DNA of 64,000 nt from Cellulomonas avistercoris (GCF_014836445.1 NZ_JACSQV010000003.1:44629-108628), one strand, 5' to 3'. Shown: positions 35,973 through 45,376, counted from the stretch's first letter. The notes: generated by a model from the sequence alone, not told the origin. Numbers and translations: made by a program.

Positions 35973-36079
35973 CCCCTGCCGGGGTGGGGCGGGGTGCGGT
36001 GACGCAGGGTGTGGGGGAGGATCGCCGCGCGGCCCCGTCCGACGGGGTGGACGATCGCGCACGACGACGAGGGGTGACC

Positions 36080-36628
36080 ATGACCGAGCAGCCGACGGTG
36101 GACGCCGGGACCGGTACGCAGGACACGCGGATCGCGGACTTCTGGGACGCCGCTCGCGGTCACCTGGGCTGGGGCAAGCTCGACACCGTGCTGGGGGAGT
36201 CGGTCGACGGTGCCGTGCCGCCGCCCGCCTGGTCGTTCGGTGACGACGCGCGCCTCGCGGACGAGCTGCTGGCGCTGGTCCTCGACGGCCGCAAGACGGC
36301 GACGGCGACCGCGCTCGTGGAGTTCACGTCGGGCGACGAGCCGCTGCCGCGCGTGGGCGGCGTCTCGATCGTGCTGGACTCGTCCGGCGACCCCCGCGCG
36401 CTGCTGCGCACGACCGAGGTCGAGGTCGTGCCGTTCGACCGGGTGGACGCGGCGCACGCCGCCGCCGAGGGCGAGGACGACGGGACGCTGGAGTCCTGGC
36501 GGCGCGAGCACGAGGTGTACTGGCGGCGCGTGCTGGGGGACGAGGGGTTCTCGCCGACCATGGACGTGGTCGTCGAGCGCTTCGAGCTCGTGTACCCGAC
36601 GCAGGGGCCGACGCCGCCCGTCGACTGA
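36080..36628 (+). CDS. ASCH-domain protein
   Basis: A 182-residue protein. The ASCH fold occupies about residues 50-175, with WSFGDDARLADELLALVLDGRKTATAT followed by GVSIVLDSSGDPRALLRTTEVEVVPF and a final WRREHEVYWRRVLGDEGF helix. ASCH domains are RNA-binding beta barrels related to PUA; some hydrolyse acetylcytidine. The Gly-Lys-Thr near residue 70 and the WRREHxxYW motif match this family. It stands alone between ilvC and leuB with its own upstream terminator, so it is probably not part of the amino-acid pathway. Confidence 0.85.
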   Translation: MTEQPTVDAGTGTQDTRIADFWDAARGHLGWGKLDTVLGESVDGAVPPPAWSFGDDARLADELLALVLDGRKTATATALVEFTSGDEPLPRVGGVSIVLDSSGDPRALLRTTEVEVVPFDRVDAAHAAAEGEDDGTLESWRREHEVYWRRVLGDEGFSPTMDVVVERFELVYPTQGPTPPVD

Positions 36629-36669
36629 TCGGATCGTGAGACGCTCGTTCCGAGGCGTGGACACGGGTC

Positions 36670-36675
36670 TAGGCT
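36670..36675 (+). promoter_or_regulatory. -10 element of leuB
   Basis: TAGGCT, with the ATG at 36682 exactly seven bases after its last base. This predicts a leaderless leuB mRNA; no Shine-Dalgarno sequence is visible. Confidence 0.6.
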
Positions 36676-36681
36676 GTCCCC

Positions 36682-37746
36682 ATGGCTGACGCGACCTCCC
36701 CCTCTTCTCTGAACCTGGCCGTCGTGGCCGGCGACGGCATCGGCACGGAGGTCGTCGAGCAGGGTCTCCTCGTGCTCGAGCAGGCGCTGCACGGCACGGG
36801 CACCACCGTGCGCACGACGGACTTCGACCTCGGCGCACGCCGCTGGCACGCCACGGGCGAGACGCTCACGGACGAGGACCTCGCCGCGATCCGCGTGCAC
36901 GACGCGATCCTCCTCGGCGCCATCGGCGACCCGGGGGTGCCCTCCGGCGTGCTCGAGCGCGGGCTGCTGCTCAAGCTGCGCTTCGCGCTCGACCACTACG
37001 TGAACCTGCGCCCCGGCAAGCTCTTCCCCGGCGTGACGAGCCCGCTCGCGGCCCCCGGAGACGTCGACTTCGTGGTCGTGCGGGAGGGCACCGAGGGTCC
37101 GTACGTCGGCAACGGCGGCGCCATCCGCGTCGGCACCCCGCACGAGGTGGCCAACGAGGTCAGCGTCAACACCGCCTTCGGCGTGGAGCGCGTCGTGCGC
37201 GACGCCTTCGCCCGCGCCGCGGCGCGCCCCCGTCGCAAGCTCACGCTCGTGCACAAGCACAACGTGCTGGTCCACGCGGGCCACCTGTGGCGCCGCACGG
37301 TCGAGGCCGTCAACGCCGAGTTCCCGGACGTCACGGTGGACTACCTGCACGTCGACGCCGCGACCATCTTCCTCGTGACGAACCCGTCGCGCTTCGACGT
37401 GATCGTCACCGACAACCTCTTCGGTGACATCCTCACCGACCTGGCGGCGGCCATCACGGGCGGTATCGGCCTCGCGGCGTCGGCGAACATCAACCCGGAC
37501 CGCACGGCGCCGAGCATGTTCGAGCCCGTGCACGGCTCCGCGCCCGACATCGCGGGCCAGGGCAAGGCCGACCCCACCGCGACGGTGCTGTCGGTCGCCA
37601 TGCTGCTCGACCACGTCGGGCTGCCGGACGCGGCCCGCGCGGTGGAGGAGGCCGTCGCGGCCGACCTCGCCGAGCGCGGCTCCGCCGAGCGAGTACGGTC
37701 GACGGCCGAGGTGGGCAAGGACCTCGCCGCCCGCGTCGCCGGCTGA
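36682..37746 (+). CDS. leuB: 3-isopropylmalate dehydrogenase
   Basis: A 354-residue beta-decarboxylating dehydrogenase. [18 protein letters not shown] is the NAD-side start, [13 protein letters not shown] the substrate loop, and [18 protein letters not shown] the metal-binding signature. It oxidises 3-isopropylmalate in leucine synthesis and, where citramalate synthase is present as here, can also oxidise beta-methyl-D-malate to 2-oxobutyrate for isoleucine. It has its own leaderless promoter. leuC and leuD are not in the window. Confidence 0.95.
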   Translation: MADATSPSSLNLAVVAGDGIGTEVVEQGLLVLEQALHGTGTTVRTTDFDLGARRWHATGETLTDEDLAAIRVHDAILLGAIGDPGVPSGVLERGLLLKLRFALDHYVNLRPGKLFPGVTSPLAAPGDVDFVVVREGTEGPYVGNGGAIRVGTPHEVANEVSVNTAFGVERVVRDAFARAAARPRRKLTLVHKHNVLVHAGHLWRRTVEAVNAEFPDVTVDYLHVDAATIFLVTNPSRFDVIVTDNLFGDILTDLAAAITGGIGLAASANINPDRTAPSMFEPVHGSAPDIAGQGKADPTATVLSVAMLLDHVGLPDAARAVEEAVAADLAERGSAERVRSTAEVGKDLAARVAG

Positions 37747-37877
37747 GCCCCTTCGCGGGGGCACGCCGACGACGACGCGCACGGCACGTCCGTCGGTCCG
37801 CAGGCGCGCGCCTGCACCTGTCCACCCGGCCGTCCGCACCGGTACCGTCGACGTCGACCCTGGTGAAAGGCCTCCTG

Positions 37878-38984
37878 ATGAGCACCGTGACGACCCCCAC
37901 GTCCCCGACCTTCGAGATCCACCTCAGCGACACCCCCGCCTCCACCGCCGAGCGCGAGGCGGCCCTGGCCGCACCGCGGTTCGGTGTCGCCTTCACCGAC
38001 CACATGGCGCGCATCTCCTGGTCGCAGGACGCCGGTTGGACCCACCGCCGGGTCGAGAAGTACGGCCCCCTCCAGCTCGACCCCGCGACCGCCGTCCTGC
38101 ACTACGGGCAGGAGGTCTTCGAGGGGCTCAAGGCGTACCGGTACCCGGACGGCTCGGTGTGGTCGTTCCGACCGGAGGCCAACGCGGCACGCTTCGCGCG
38201 CTCGGCGTACCGGCTCGCGCTGCCCGAGCTCCCCGAGGCGGACTTCCTCGGAGCGATCAAGGCCCTCGTGGAGGTCGACAGCGCCTGGATCCCGCCGGGG
38301 GACGAGACCAGCCTGTACCTGCGTCCGTTCATGTACGCCTCGGAGCCGTTCCTGGGGGTGCGGCCGTCGCTCGAGGCCGAGTTCCTCGTCATCGCCTCGC
38401 CCGTGGGCCCGTACTTCGCCGGCGGGGTCAAGCCGGTGTCGATCTGGGTGTCGCGCGAGTACGCGCGCGCCGGGAGCGGCGGCACGGGCGCCGCGAAGTG
38501 CGGCGGCAACTACGCCGCGAGCCTCCTGCCGCAGCAGCAGGCCCATGCCCAGGGCTTCGACCAGGTGTGCTTCCTCGACGCCCGGACGGGCACGCAGCTC
38601 GAGGAGCTGGGCGGCATGAACATCGTCGTCGTGCACGCCGACGGGTCCGTGGTGACCCCGCCGCTGTCCGGCACGATCCTCGAGGGCGTCACGCGCGCGT
38701 CGATCCTCACGCTGCTCGAGGAGGCGGGCCACGAGGTCTCGGAGCGCCCCGTGCTGCTCGAGGACCTGCGCGCCGGTCTCGCGGACGGCAGCGTCACGGA
38801 GGTGTTCGCGTGCGGCACCGCGGCCGTCATGACGCCCATCGGCCGGCTCGCGAGCGACGACTTCGACCTCGTCGTGGGCGACGGGACGGCCGGGCCCGTG
38901 ACCACGCGCATCCGTGCGCAGCTCACCGACATCCAGTACGGGCGCGCGTCCGACCCGCACGGGTGGATGCACCGCCTGGTCTGA
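37878..38984 (+). CDS. ilvE: Branched-chain amino-acid aminotransferase
   Basis: A 368-residue fold-type IV PLP enzyme that transfers an amino group to the 2-oxo acids of valine, leucine and isoleucine. The lysine that binds PLP is in GAAKCGGNYAAS, and LEELGGMNIVVVH and VTEVFACGTAAVMTPIG are family motifs. ATG 37878 has GAAAGG (37865-37870) upstream; an earlier GTG at 37863 is less likely. A TACCGT (37843-37848) could be its -10. It ends before a 20-bp bidirectional terminator. Confidence 0.95.
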   Translation: MSTVTTPTSPTFEIHLSDTPASTAEREAALAAPRFGVAFTDHMARISWSQDAGWTHRRVEKYGPLQLDPATAVLHYGQEVFEGLKAYRYPDGSVWSFRPEANAARFARSAYRLALPELPEADFLGAIKALVEVDSAWIPPGDETSLYLRPFMYASEPFLGVRPSLEAEFLVIASPVGPYFAGGVKPVSIWVSREYARAGSGGTGAAKCGGNYAASLLPQQQAHAQGFDQVCFLDARTGTQLEELGGMNIVVVHADGSVVTPPLSGTILEGVTRASILTLLEEAGHEVSERPVLLEDLRAGLADGSVTEVFACGTAAVMTPIGRLASDDFDLVVGDGTAGPVTTRIRAQLTDIQYGRASDPHGWMHRLV

Positions 38985-38994
38985 GCGGCGGACC

Positions 38995-39040
38995 GACGAC
39001 GAGGGGCGGGCACCTGTACGGGTGCCCGCCCCTCGTCGTC
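38995..39040. terminator. Bidirectional terminator between ilvE and a convergent gene
   Basis: A perfect 20-bp stem: 38995-39014 (begins GACGACGAGGGGCGGG) pairs with 39021-39040, loop TGTACG. It separates ilvE from the oppositely oriented membrane protein gene. Confidence 0.88.
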
Positions 39041-39063
39041 CGGGAGCGTCGTCCAGGTGCGTG

Positions 39064-39627
39064 TCAGACGGCGACGCGCCGCACGGTCCAGCCGAGCACG
39101 CCGGTCAGCAGCGACCACACCGCGATGCCGATGAGCAGGTTGACGATGCCGGTCGCGATCGCCGACCCGGCCTCGTCGGTCCACGTCAGCGGGAGCAGGG
39201 TCGCCACGACCGTCGCGAGCCCCAGGATCCAGCCGAAGAAGGCGCGGGGGCGCGGTGTCGTCAGGACCAGCAGCTGCAGCAGCGCGGCGGCGGCCACGGC
39301 GACGAGGATGCCCCCGAGGATGTACGCGCCCATCGCCGAACCGGTGCCGAACGGGTCGCGCAGCACGAGCTCGATCCGCAGGATCCTCTCGAGGACGATG
39401 ACGCCGACGACGCCCACGAGGGCCGCGACGAAGGCGGTGGCGGCGGCGCCGGCCCAGAACCGGCCCGTCTCGACGGTGAGACGGGTCTCGGTGCGCGGCG
39501 GCGCCGTGGACGCGGGGGCGACCGCGGGCGCCGACGCGGGCACGGTCGGGGGTGCGGCGGTCGGGGGGACCGCCTCGTACCTGCGGGTCGGCTCGTCCTG
39601 CGGCCGGCCGGAGGTGGGGATCGACAT
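39064..39627 (-). CDS. Small membrane protein, DUF6069-like
   Basis: A 187-residue protein. The first 50 residues are a cytoplasmic Pro/Ala/Thr-rich tail, followed by four membrane helices at about 58-80, 95-118, 123-143 and 155-178. The spacing and the TRPRAFFGWILGLATV segment fit the DUF6069 group of actinobacterial membrane proteins, with unknown function. ATG 39627 has AGGAG seven bases upstream. It is not obviously connected to the flanking amino-acid genes. Confidence 0.75.
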   Translation of the reverse strand: MSIPTSGRPQDEPTRRYEAVPPTAAPPTVPASAPAVAPASTAPPRTETRLTVETGRFWAGAAATAFVAALVGVVGVIVLERILRIELVLRDPFGTGSAMGAYILGGILVAVAAAALLQLLVLTTPRPRAFFGWILGLATVVATLLPLTWTDEAGSAIATGIVNLLIGIAVWSLLTGVLGWTVRRVAV

Positions 39628-39812
39628 CGTCGGCTCCTGTCTCGCACGGGACGTCGGGTCGCGCGCACGCGTGACGTCAGCGCACACGGTAGCGACCGGG
39701 TGCCCGTTCGGCACCGGTTGGTCCCCGATGCCCGGTCCGCGTCGGGCAGGAACCACTCGTCCGCATGATGGACGGGGTGCCGTGCGCGGCCGCGTTGTGC
39801 CACCATCGCCGT

Positions 39813-39842
39813 GTGACCCGCTTCACGCTCATCATCGTGTAG
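39813..39842 (+). CDS. cimA leader peptide
   Basis: A 9-codon ORF, GTG ACC CGC TTC ACG CTC ATC ATC GTG TAG, coding MTRFTLIIV. Leu-Ile-Ile-Val end the peptide, two Thr codons precede them, and isoleucine is the pathway end product. It begins seven bases after CACCAT (39801-39806), a likely -10, so it is probably leaderless. The stop codon abuts a perfect 10-bp stem (39842-39851 with 39858-39867) and then a terminator. This is the layout expected for attenuation by charged tRNA-Ile. The 402-base gap between the membrane gene and cimA holds this system and the two promoters; I see nothing else in it. Confidence 0.85.
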   Translation: MTRFTLIIV

Positions 39843-39867
39843 CGCGTCGGCCGACCAGCCGACGCGC

Positions 39868-39896
39868 AGACCTCCCGTACCCCGGGGGGTCTTTTT
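39868..39896 (+). terminator. cimA attenuator terminator
   Basis: AGACCTCCCG (39868-39877) pairs with CGGGGGGTCT (39883-39892) with a single G-T wobble, followed by T-run 39892-39896. It is directly next to the preceding stem, so pairing of the two is likely exclusive when a ribosome stalls in the leader. Confidence 0.9.
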
Positions 39897-40029
39897 GTTG
39901 GTCCAGACGTCCGTGGGCACCACCCCCGCCCGCACGACACGTCGACGAGGCACCGGCACCACCCCCGCCGGACGCGCACCCCCTGCCGCCCCGCCGACGC
40001 ACGCCCGCACCGCCCCGAGGAGCCCCTCC

Positions 40030-41679
40030 GTGACACAGTCCACGGCACCCACGTCGACCGCGCCCACCGCGTCGTCGCCGTTCCACGTCTACGACACCAC
40101 GCTGCGTGACGGCGCCCAGCAGGAGGGCATCAACCTGTCGGTCGCCGACAAGCTGACGATCGCGCCGATGCTCGACGAGCTGGGCGTGGGGTTCATCGAG
40201 GGCGGCTGGCCGGGCGCCGTGCCCAAGGACACGGAGTTCTTCAGGCGCGCGGCGAAGGAGCTGGACCTGCGCAACGCGGAGCTGGCCGCCTTCGGCGCCA
40301 CGCGCAAGGTCGGCGTGCGTGCGGCCGACGACCCGCAGGTCCGGGCGCTCCTGGACTCCGAGGCGCCCGTCGTGACGCTCGTCGCCAAGTTCGACGTGCG
40401 GCACGTCGAACGTGCGCTGCGCACCACCCCGGACGAGGGCCTGGCGATGATCGCGGACACCGTGACGCTCCTGCGGCAGGAGGGCCGGCGCGTGTTCGTC
40501 GACGCCGAGCACTTCTTCGACGGGTACCGGTACGACGCCGCCTTCGCGCGCAGCGCCGTGCTCACCGCGTTCGGGGCCGGTGCCGAGGTCGTCGCGCTGT
40601 GCGACACCAACGGCGGCATGCTGCCGGACTGGGTGCGGGAGATCGTGCAGGAGGTCCGCGCGGCCGCCGGCCCCGACGCGCTGCTGGGCATGCACGCCCA
40701 CAACGACTCCGGGTGCGCGGTCGCCAACACCCTCGCCGCCGTCGACGCGGGCTGCATGCACGTGCAGGGCACCGTCAACGGGTACGGCGAGCGCACGGGC
40801 AACGCCGACCTGCTCTCGGTCGTCGCGAACCTCGAGCTCAAGCTCGGCCGGCAGGTGCTCGCGCGGCACGCGGACGCGCCGGGCGGCCTGCCCGAGCTGA
40901 CCCGCATCGCGCACGCGATCAGCGAGCTCACGAACATCTCGCCGTTCGCGCGCCAGCCGTACGTGGGTGCGAGCGCGTTCGCGCACAAGGCGGGCCTGCA
41001 CGCGTCGGCGATCAAGGTCGACCCCGACCTCTACCAGCACGCGGACCCCGAGCTCGTCGGCAACGACATGCGCATGCTCGTCTCCGACATGGCGGGCCGC
41101 GCCTCGATCGAGCTCAAGGGCCGTCAGCTCGGCATCGACCTCGCGGAGCACCCGGACGTCCTGTCGCGCGTGATGCACCGCATCAAGGACGCCGAGGCCG
41201 GCGGCTACACCTACGAGGCGGCGGACGCGTCGTTCGAGCTCGTGCTGGTCGAGGAGCTCGAGGGTGCGCGCCCGGCGTACTTCAGGGTCGAGTCGTGGCG
41301 CGCGATCGTCGAGCGCAACGGCGGCCGCGGGACGCCCGCGACGGCCGAGGCGACGGTCAAGCTGCACGCGGGCGGCGAGCGCATCGTCACCACCGGCGAG
41401 GGCAACGGACCCGTCAACGCGCTGGACCACGCGCTGCGGACGGCGCTCGGACGCGTGTACCCCGAGCTCGCGGAGTTCGAGCTCATCGACTTCAAGGTGC
41501 GCATCCTCGACCAGATGCAGGGGACCGACGCGGTGACCCGCGTGCTCATCGAGAGCACCGACGGCCAGACGTCGTGGAGCACGGTCGGCGTGGGTCCCAA
41601 CCTCATCGAGGCCTCGTGGGAGGCCCTGACCGACTCCGCCATCTGGGGCCTGCGCCACCACGGGGTCGCGCCACGCTGA
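40030..41679 (+). CDS. cimA: Citramalate synthase
   Basis: A 549-residue member of the LeuA/HMGL superfamily, of the CimA rather than isopropylmalate-synthase branch. The N-terminal motif [20 protein letters not shown] and [16 protein letters not shown] are typical of citramalate synthase; [19 protein letters not shown] and the C-terminal regulatory domain (from about 420) follow. It joins pyruvate and acetyl-CoA to citramalate, giving 2-oxobutyrate for isoleucine without threonine. GAGGAG lies at 40017-40022, before GTG 40030. The leader peptide and terminator show attenuation, and leuB nearby can serve the later oxidation step. Confidence 0.92.
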   Translation: MTQSTAPTSTAPTASSPFHVYDTTLRDGAQQEGINLSVADKLTIAPMLDELGVGFIEGGWPGAVPKDTEFFRRAAKELDLRNAELAAFGATRKVGVRAADDPQVRALLDSEAPVVTLVAKFDVRHVERALRTTPDEGLAMIADTVTLLRQEGRRVFVDAEHFFDGYRYDAAFARSAVLTAFGAGAEVVALCDTNGGMLPDWVREIVQEVRAAAGPDALLGMHAHNDSGCAVANTLAAVDAGCMHVQGTVNGYGERTGNADLLSVVANLELKLGRQVLARHADAPGGLPELTRIAHAISELTNISPFARQPYVGASAFAHKAGLHASAIKVDPDLYQHADPELVGNDMRMLVSDMAGRASIELKGRQLGIDLAEHPDVLSRVMHRIKDAEAGGYTYEAADASFELVLVEELEGARPAYFRVESWRAIVERNGGRGTPATAEATVKLHAGGERIVTTGEGNGPVNALDHALRTALGRVYPELAEFELIDFKVRILDQMQGTDAVTRVLIESTDGQTSWSTVGVGPNLIEASWEALTDSAIWGLRHHGVAPR

Positions 41680-41775
41680 CGGGGGCACGTCCCGCGGGTC
41701 GTCGCGCAGGGGGCGCGCGCACGACCTAGCCTCGGGGATGCACCCGAGGCCCGACCGACGGAAGGGAGTCCCCGC

Positions 41776-42678
41776 GTGTCCGGCACCGCCCCCGAGCCGT
41801 TCGACGCGTCCAGGACGCCCGTCGGCCCGCCCACGCCCGACGACGACCGCGACGGCCTGCCTCCGGCGCGTCCGCGCAGCCGGTGGTGGCTCGTCGCCGT
41901 CGTGGTCGCCGTGCTCGCGGCGGTGCTCGTGTGGCGCCCGTGGGACGCCGGCGACCCCGTCCCCGTGCCCACGCCCACGCCGACGCCGACGCCCGAGGTC
42001 ACGGCGACGCCCGAGCCCTCGCGGACGCCGACGGCGAGCGCGGTGCCGGCACCCGGGGCCGACGCCATCTTCGACCAGGCGACGGCGGGCAGCCTGTTCG
42101 CGACGAGCGCGGACCTCGAGCGGGACGTCCCCGGGGCGGCGGCCGGCGTGTCGCGCGGGCTGGAGCCCGGGAGCCGGCCGTGGGGGCTGCCGGAGGGGGC
42201 GAGCATCGACCCCGCGGCCTGCACCACGGCCGTGACGGTCGTGTCGGTGCCGCCCTCGGTCCACGACGCGACCTCCTGGGTCAACGACGAGCTGACGTTC
42301 GAGCAGGACGTCGTGGTGCTGCTCGACCCGGCGGCGGCGCGCGCAGCGTTCCGCGCGCTGGTCACGACGGTGGACGAGTGCCCGCGCTACACGCAGGACG
42401 TGCCCGGCGCCGAGAGCACGCGGTGGACGGCGGAGCCCGCGCTCGAGGGCCAGGGCGTCTTCCCCGCGATCGTGCACGACCTGACGGCGCAGGTCGACGA
42501 CGACACCTACCAGCAGACGACCGGCCACGTCCTGGTCGGCAACGCCATCCTCACGTGGACCGCGACCGCGCTCGACGCGAGCGACCGCCAGGACGCCCGC
42601 GCCGTGCTGGGCGATCCTGCCCAGCTCAGCAAGATGGTGGAACGGCGGGCTCTCGCCGCTGTGCGCGGTCTGCCCTGA
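41776..42678 (+). CDS. Membrane-anchored protein with PknH-like sensor domain
   Basis: A 300-residue single-pass protein: cytoplasmic tail, one helix at about residues 36-56 (RWWLVAVVVAVLAAVLVWRPW), a Pro-Thr linker to about residue 90, and an external domain with two cysteines in DPAACTT and DECPRYT. The domain (VHDATSWVNDELTFEQDVVVLL, AAFRALVTTVDECP) resembles the extracellular PknH-type sensor domain of actinobacteria. No kinase is fused or adjacent. GTG 41776 has GGAAGGGAG upstream. Its function is unknown. Confidence 0.75.
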   Translation: MSGTAPEPFDASRTPVGPPTPDDDRDGLPPARPRSRWWLVAVVVAVLAAVLVWRPWDAGDPVPVPTPTPTPTPEVTATPEPSRTPTASAVPAPGADAIFDQATAGSLFATSADLERDVPGAAAGVSRGLEPGSRPWGLPEGASIDPAACTTAVTVVSVPPSVHDATSWVNDELTFEQDVVVLLDPAAARAAFRALVTTVDECPRYTQDVPGAESTRWTAEPALEGQGVFPAIVHDLTAQVDDDTYQQTTGHVLVGNAILTWTATALDASDRQDARAVLGDPAQLSKMVERRALAAVRGLP

Positions 42679-42702
42679 CACCTCGGTGTCGACGCCTAGG
42701 CT
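42675..42702 (+). promoter_or_regulatory. Promoter of lplA
   Basis: CTGACA (42675-42680), a 16-base spacer, and TAGGCT (42697-42702). The GTG at 42709 is seven bases after the -10, implying a leaderless mRNA. Confidence 0.6.
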
Positions 42703-42708
42703 GACGGC

Positions 42709-43785
42709 GTGCATGGTGAGTACAAGGTCCCCGGTGGCAAGCTCGTGGTGGTCGACCTGGAGGTCGGTGACGGACGCCTGCGGGACGTGAGCCTGTCGGG
42801 CGACTTCTTCCTCGAGCCCGACGACGCGCTGGAGGTGCTGTCGCGCGCGCTGGACGGCGTGCCGGCCGACGCGGGGGTCACGCAGCTCGTCGGCGTGCTG
42901 GAGGACGGTCTGCGGCTCGCGGTCGACCAGGGCCGCATCGCCGGGCCCGTCACGATGGTCGGGTTCGACGTCCGCGCGGTCGCGCTCGCCGTCCGCCGCG
43001 CCCTGGGGCTGTCCACCGCGTGGGCGGACCACGAGTTCGCGCTCCTGGACACCGGCCCCCTGCCCCCGGCGATGCACGTCGCGCTCGACCAGGTGCTCAC
43101 CGAGGAGCTCGACGCGGGGCGCCGCGGCCCCACCGTGCGGTTCTGGGAGTGGGACGAGCCCGCCGTCGTCATCGGCTCGTTCCAGTCCCTGCGCAACGAG
43201 GTGGACCTCGAGGCGGCGGCGCGGTACGGCGTCACGGTCGTGCGGCGCATCTCCGGCGGCGGGGCGATGTTCATGGAGGCGGGCAACTGCATCACGTTCT
43301 CGCTGGTGGTGCCGGGGTCGCTGGTCGACGGCATGTCGTTCGAGGAGTCGTACGCGTTCCTCAACGCCTGGGTCCTCGGGGCGCTCGCCGACGTGGGCGT
43401 GACGGCCACGACGACGGGGCTCAACGACATCTCGTCCGCCGCCGGCAAGCTCGCGGGGTCCGCGCAGAAGCGCCTCGCGCACGGGGCGGTGCTGCACCAC
43501 GTGACCATGGCGTACGACATCGACGCCGACAAGATGACGCAGGTGCTGCGCATCGGCCGCGAGAAGCTCTCCGACAAGGGCACCCGCTCCGCGAACAAGC
43601 GGGTCGACCCCGTGCGCTCGCAGACGCGGCTTCCCCGCGAGCAGGTGGTCGAGGCCTTCGTGGCGCACTTCCGGTCCCGCTACCGGACGGTCGACGACGT
43701 GCTGCGCCCGGCCGAGCTGGAGCGCGCGCGCGAGCTCATGGCGACCCGGTTCACCGACCCGGCGTGGACCGCGCGCGTGCCGTGA
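42709..43785 (+). CDS. lplA: Lipoate-protein ligase A with accessory domain at the N-terminus
   Basis: A 358-residue ligase that adenylates lipoate (or octanoate) and attaches it to E2 and GcvH lysines. The catalytic domain (about 105-340) carries VVRRISGGGAMFME, the lipoate-binding RRxxGGG motif, and the lysine in AGKLAGSAQKR. The first 100 residues (YKVPGGKLVVVDLEVGDGRLRDVSLSGDFF) look like the small Lip_prot_lig_C/LplB accessory domain, which is C-terminal in E. coli LplA. The unusual domain order is read directly from the sequence. It stands alone with its own promoter. Confidence 0.9.
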   Translation: MHGEYKVPGGKLVVVDLEVGDGRLRDVSLSGDFFLEPDDALEVLSRALDGVPADAGVTQLVGVLEDGLRLAVDQGRIAGPVTMVGFDVRAVALAVRRALGLSTAWADHEFALLDTGPLPPAMHVALDQVLTEELDAGRRGPTVRFWEWDEPAVVIGSFQSLRNEVDLEAAARYGVTVVRRISGGGAMFMEAGNCITFSLVVPGSLVDGMSFEESYAFLNAWVLGALADVGVTATTTGLNDISSAAGKLAGSAQKRLAHGAVLHHVTMAYDIDADKMTQVLRIGREKLSDKGTRSANKRVDPVRSQTRLPREQVVEAFVAHFRSRYRTVDDVLRPAELERARELMATRFTDPAWTARVP

Positions 43786-43815
43786 CCAGGCGGCCCGGGC
43801 GGCGGGACGGTCCGG

Positions 43816-44169
43816 TCACCCGTGCCAGGTCAGCACGACGACGAGCGCGGCGCCACCCAGGAGCACGAGGGCCGCGGCGCACGCCGTGACCAGGCGACCG
43901 CCCGGGTCGCGGCCGACGGTCCGCTGCGCAGCCGTGTCCAGGTGCGACCGCTGCCGTCCGTGCACGCCCGTCCGGCGCCGGCGTGCGGCGCGCAGCAGCA
44001 CCACGGCGATGACGGTGCCGGCGGCGGTGACGGCCCACGCCACGACCCCCCAGGTCTCGACGAGCAGGCGCCCGGCCGCCACCGAGCCGCCGACAAGGCC
44101 GAGCGCCGTGCGGCGCCACGCCAGGGCGGTGCGCTCGGCGGCGAGCGACGGGTGCGCCGGCGCGGTCAC
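43816..44169 (-). CDS. DUF202-family membrane protein
   Basis: A 117-residue protein with three helices. AAERTALAWRRTALGLVGG is the DUF202 signature, followed by helices at about 35-60 and 90-115. Function is unknown; DUF202 pairs occur widely in actinobacteria. The ATG overlaps the stop of the upstream DUF202 gene by four bases, so both are coupled and may form a heteromeric complex. Confidence 0.85.
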   Translation of the reverse strand: MTAPAHPSLAAERTALAWRRTALGLVGGSVAAGRLLVETWGVVAWAVTAAGTVIAVVLLRAARRRRTGVHGRQRSHLDTAAQRTVGRDPGGRLVTACAAALVLLGGAALVVVLTWHG

Positions 44170-44576
44170 GCGCGCAGCAGACCGAGCAGGACCAGCACAC
44201 CGGCCACGCCGACGCCGCCGACGAGCAGGCCGAAGCCGACGGGAGCGGGCAGGGGGTCACTGCGCCGCATCGCCCGCTCGGCCCGCGACCACCCCCACCA
44301 CGCGACCGCGGGCGCGAGGGTCCCGAGCGCGATGAGCACGACCGCCGCGGCGAGCCGCAGCGCGGGCTCCACGGGCAGGTCGAGGGCCTCGAGGGCCACC
44401 CCGCCGGCGAGCAGCGCGAGACCCGTGCGCGCCCACGCGAGGAAGGTGCGCTCGTTCGCGAGCGAGAAGCGCGCGTCGGGCTCGGTACCGACGCCGTACA
44501 CCCAGCGCGGGAAGCGCCGGTCGGGTGTGCGCTCATCGGGTGCGCGCCCCTCGGGCACGGGTCGCTCGTGGTCCAT
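44166..44576 (-). CDS. YidH/DUF202-family membrane protein
   Basis: A 136-residue YidH-type protein. The N-terminal 35 residues are polar, then RFSLANERTFLAWARTGLAL (the DUF202 motif, about 37-56), and three helices. ATG 44576 gives the polar start seen in YidH. It precedes and overlaps the second DUF202 gene by four bases. Function unknown. Confidence 0.88.
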   Translation of the reverse strand: MDHERPVPEGRAPDERTPDRRFPRWVYGVGTEPDARFSLANERTFLAWARTGLALLAGGVALEALDLPVEPALRLAAAVVLIALGTLAPAVAWWGWSRAERAMRRSDPLPAPVGFGLLVGGVGVAGVLVLLGLLRA

Positions 44577-44617
44577 GCGCCCATCCTCCTCACCCGTCGG
44601 CCCGGTCACCGCCGCGG

Positions 44618-45376
44618 TCACCCGGCCGCAGGAGCGGCGGGGGCCGGGCGTGACCCGAAGACGGCGGTACCGACCCGGACGACCGTCGCACCCTCCGCGA
44701 CCGCCATCTCGAGGTCGCCGCTCATCCCCATCGACAGCCCGTGCGCGTCGCCCGTGCCCGGTGCGCCGGACCGCACGACCTCGTCGCGCACGTCCCGCAG
44801 GCGCGCGAACCCGGCGCGCACCACGCGCTCGTCGGTGCTGCGCGCACCCACGGTCATGAACCCGGCGAGTCGGAGCCCGGGCAGTGCCGCGACGCGTGCC
44901 GCGAGGTCCGCGGCTGCGGCAGGTTCGGCGCCGTGCTTGGTGGCCTCGCCCGACACGTTCACCTGGACCCAGACGTCGAGCGGCACGTCGCGCTCCCGCA
45001 CCCGGTCGGACAGGCGCCGCGCCAGCGCGTCGTCCGCGACCGACTCGACCGCCGACGCCCACCGCAGCGCCGCGTTGACCTTGTTGGACTGCAGCGGCCC
45101 GATGACGTGCCACGTCGGCGAGAGGTCGACCAGCGCGGGCGCCTTCGCGACGAGCTCCTGGACCCGGTTCTCGCCCAGCAGCACCGGCGGCGCGGTCGAT
45201 CCGGCGTCGCGCGCGGCCGCGTCGGCCAGCAGCGCGGCGCGCACGGTGGCGACGTCCATCGTCTTGGAGGCGAGCAGGACCTGGACCTCGTCGGCACCAC
45301 GCCCCGCCGCGGTGCACGCCGTGGCGACCCGGTCACGCACCTGCGCCAGACGGCGCGCCACGTCCTCGCTGCTCAC
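44618..45376 (-). CDS. yggS: YggS-family pyridoxal phosphate homeostasis protein
   Basis: A 252-residue alanine-racemase-like barrel that binds PLP and buffers its levels without known catalysis. VLLASKTMDVATVRAALLAD carries the PLP lysine (in ASK), LLGENRVQEL and WHVIGPLQSNKV are family signatures, and HGLSMGMSGDLEMAVAEGATVVRVGTAVFG closes the phosphate site. GTG 45376 gives the standard length. A TACGGT (reverse strand, 45385-45390) is a likely -10 with an almost leaderless start. Confidence 0.93.
   Translation of the reverse strand: MSSEDVARRLAQVRDRVATACTAAGRGADEVQVLLASKTMDVATVRAALLADAAARDAGSTAPPVLLGENRVQELVAKAPALVDLSPTWHVIGPLQSNKVNAALRWASAVESVADDALARRLSDRVRERDVPLDVWVQVNVSGEATKHGAEPAAAADLAARVAALPGLRLAGFMTVGARSTDERVVRAGFARLRDVRDEVVRSGAPGTGDAHGLSMGMSGDLEMAVAEGATVVRVGTAVFGSRPAPAAPAAG

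Noticed and set aside
40030..41679. Calling this gene leuA (2-isopropylmalate synthase)
   Set aside because: The [15 protein letters not shown] and [14 protein letters not shown] motifs are those of citramalate synthase, and the leader peptide favours Ile codons.
41969..42020. Short tandem CCGACG-type repeats
   Set aside because: They encode the Pro-Thr linker of the membrane-anchored protein, a common low-complexity linker.
39832..43668. A 1278-codon reverse-strand open frame over cimA and lplA
   Set aside because: Antisense shadow; its product has no motif and it would cross the cimA attenuator.
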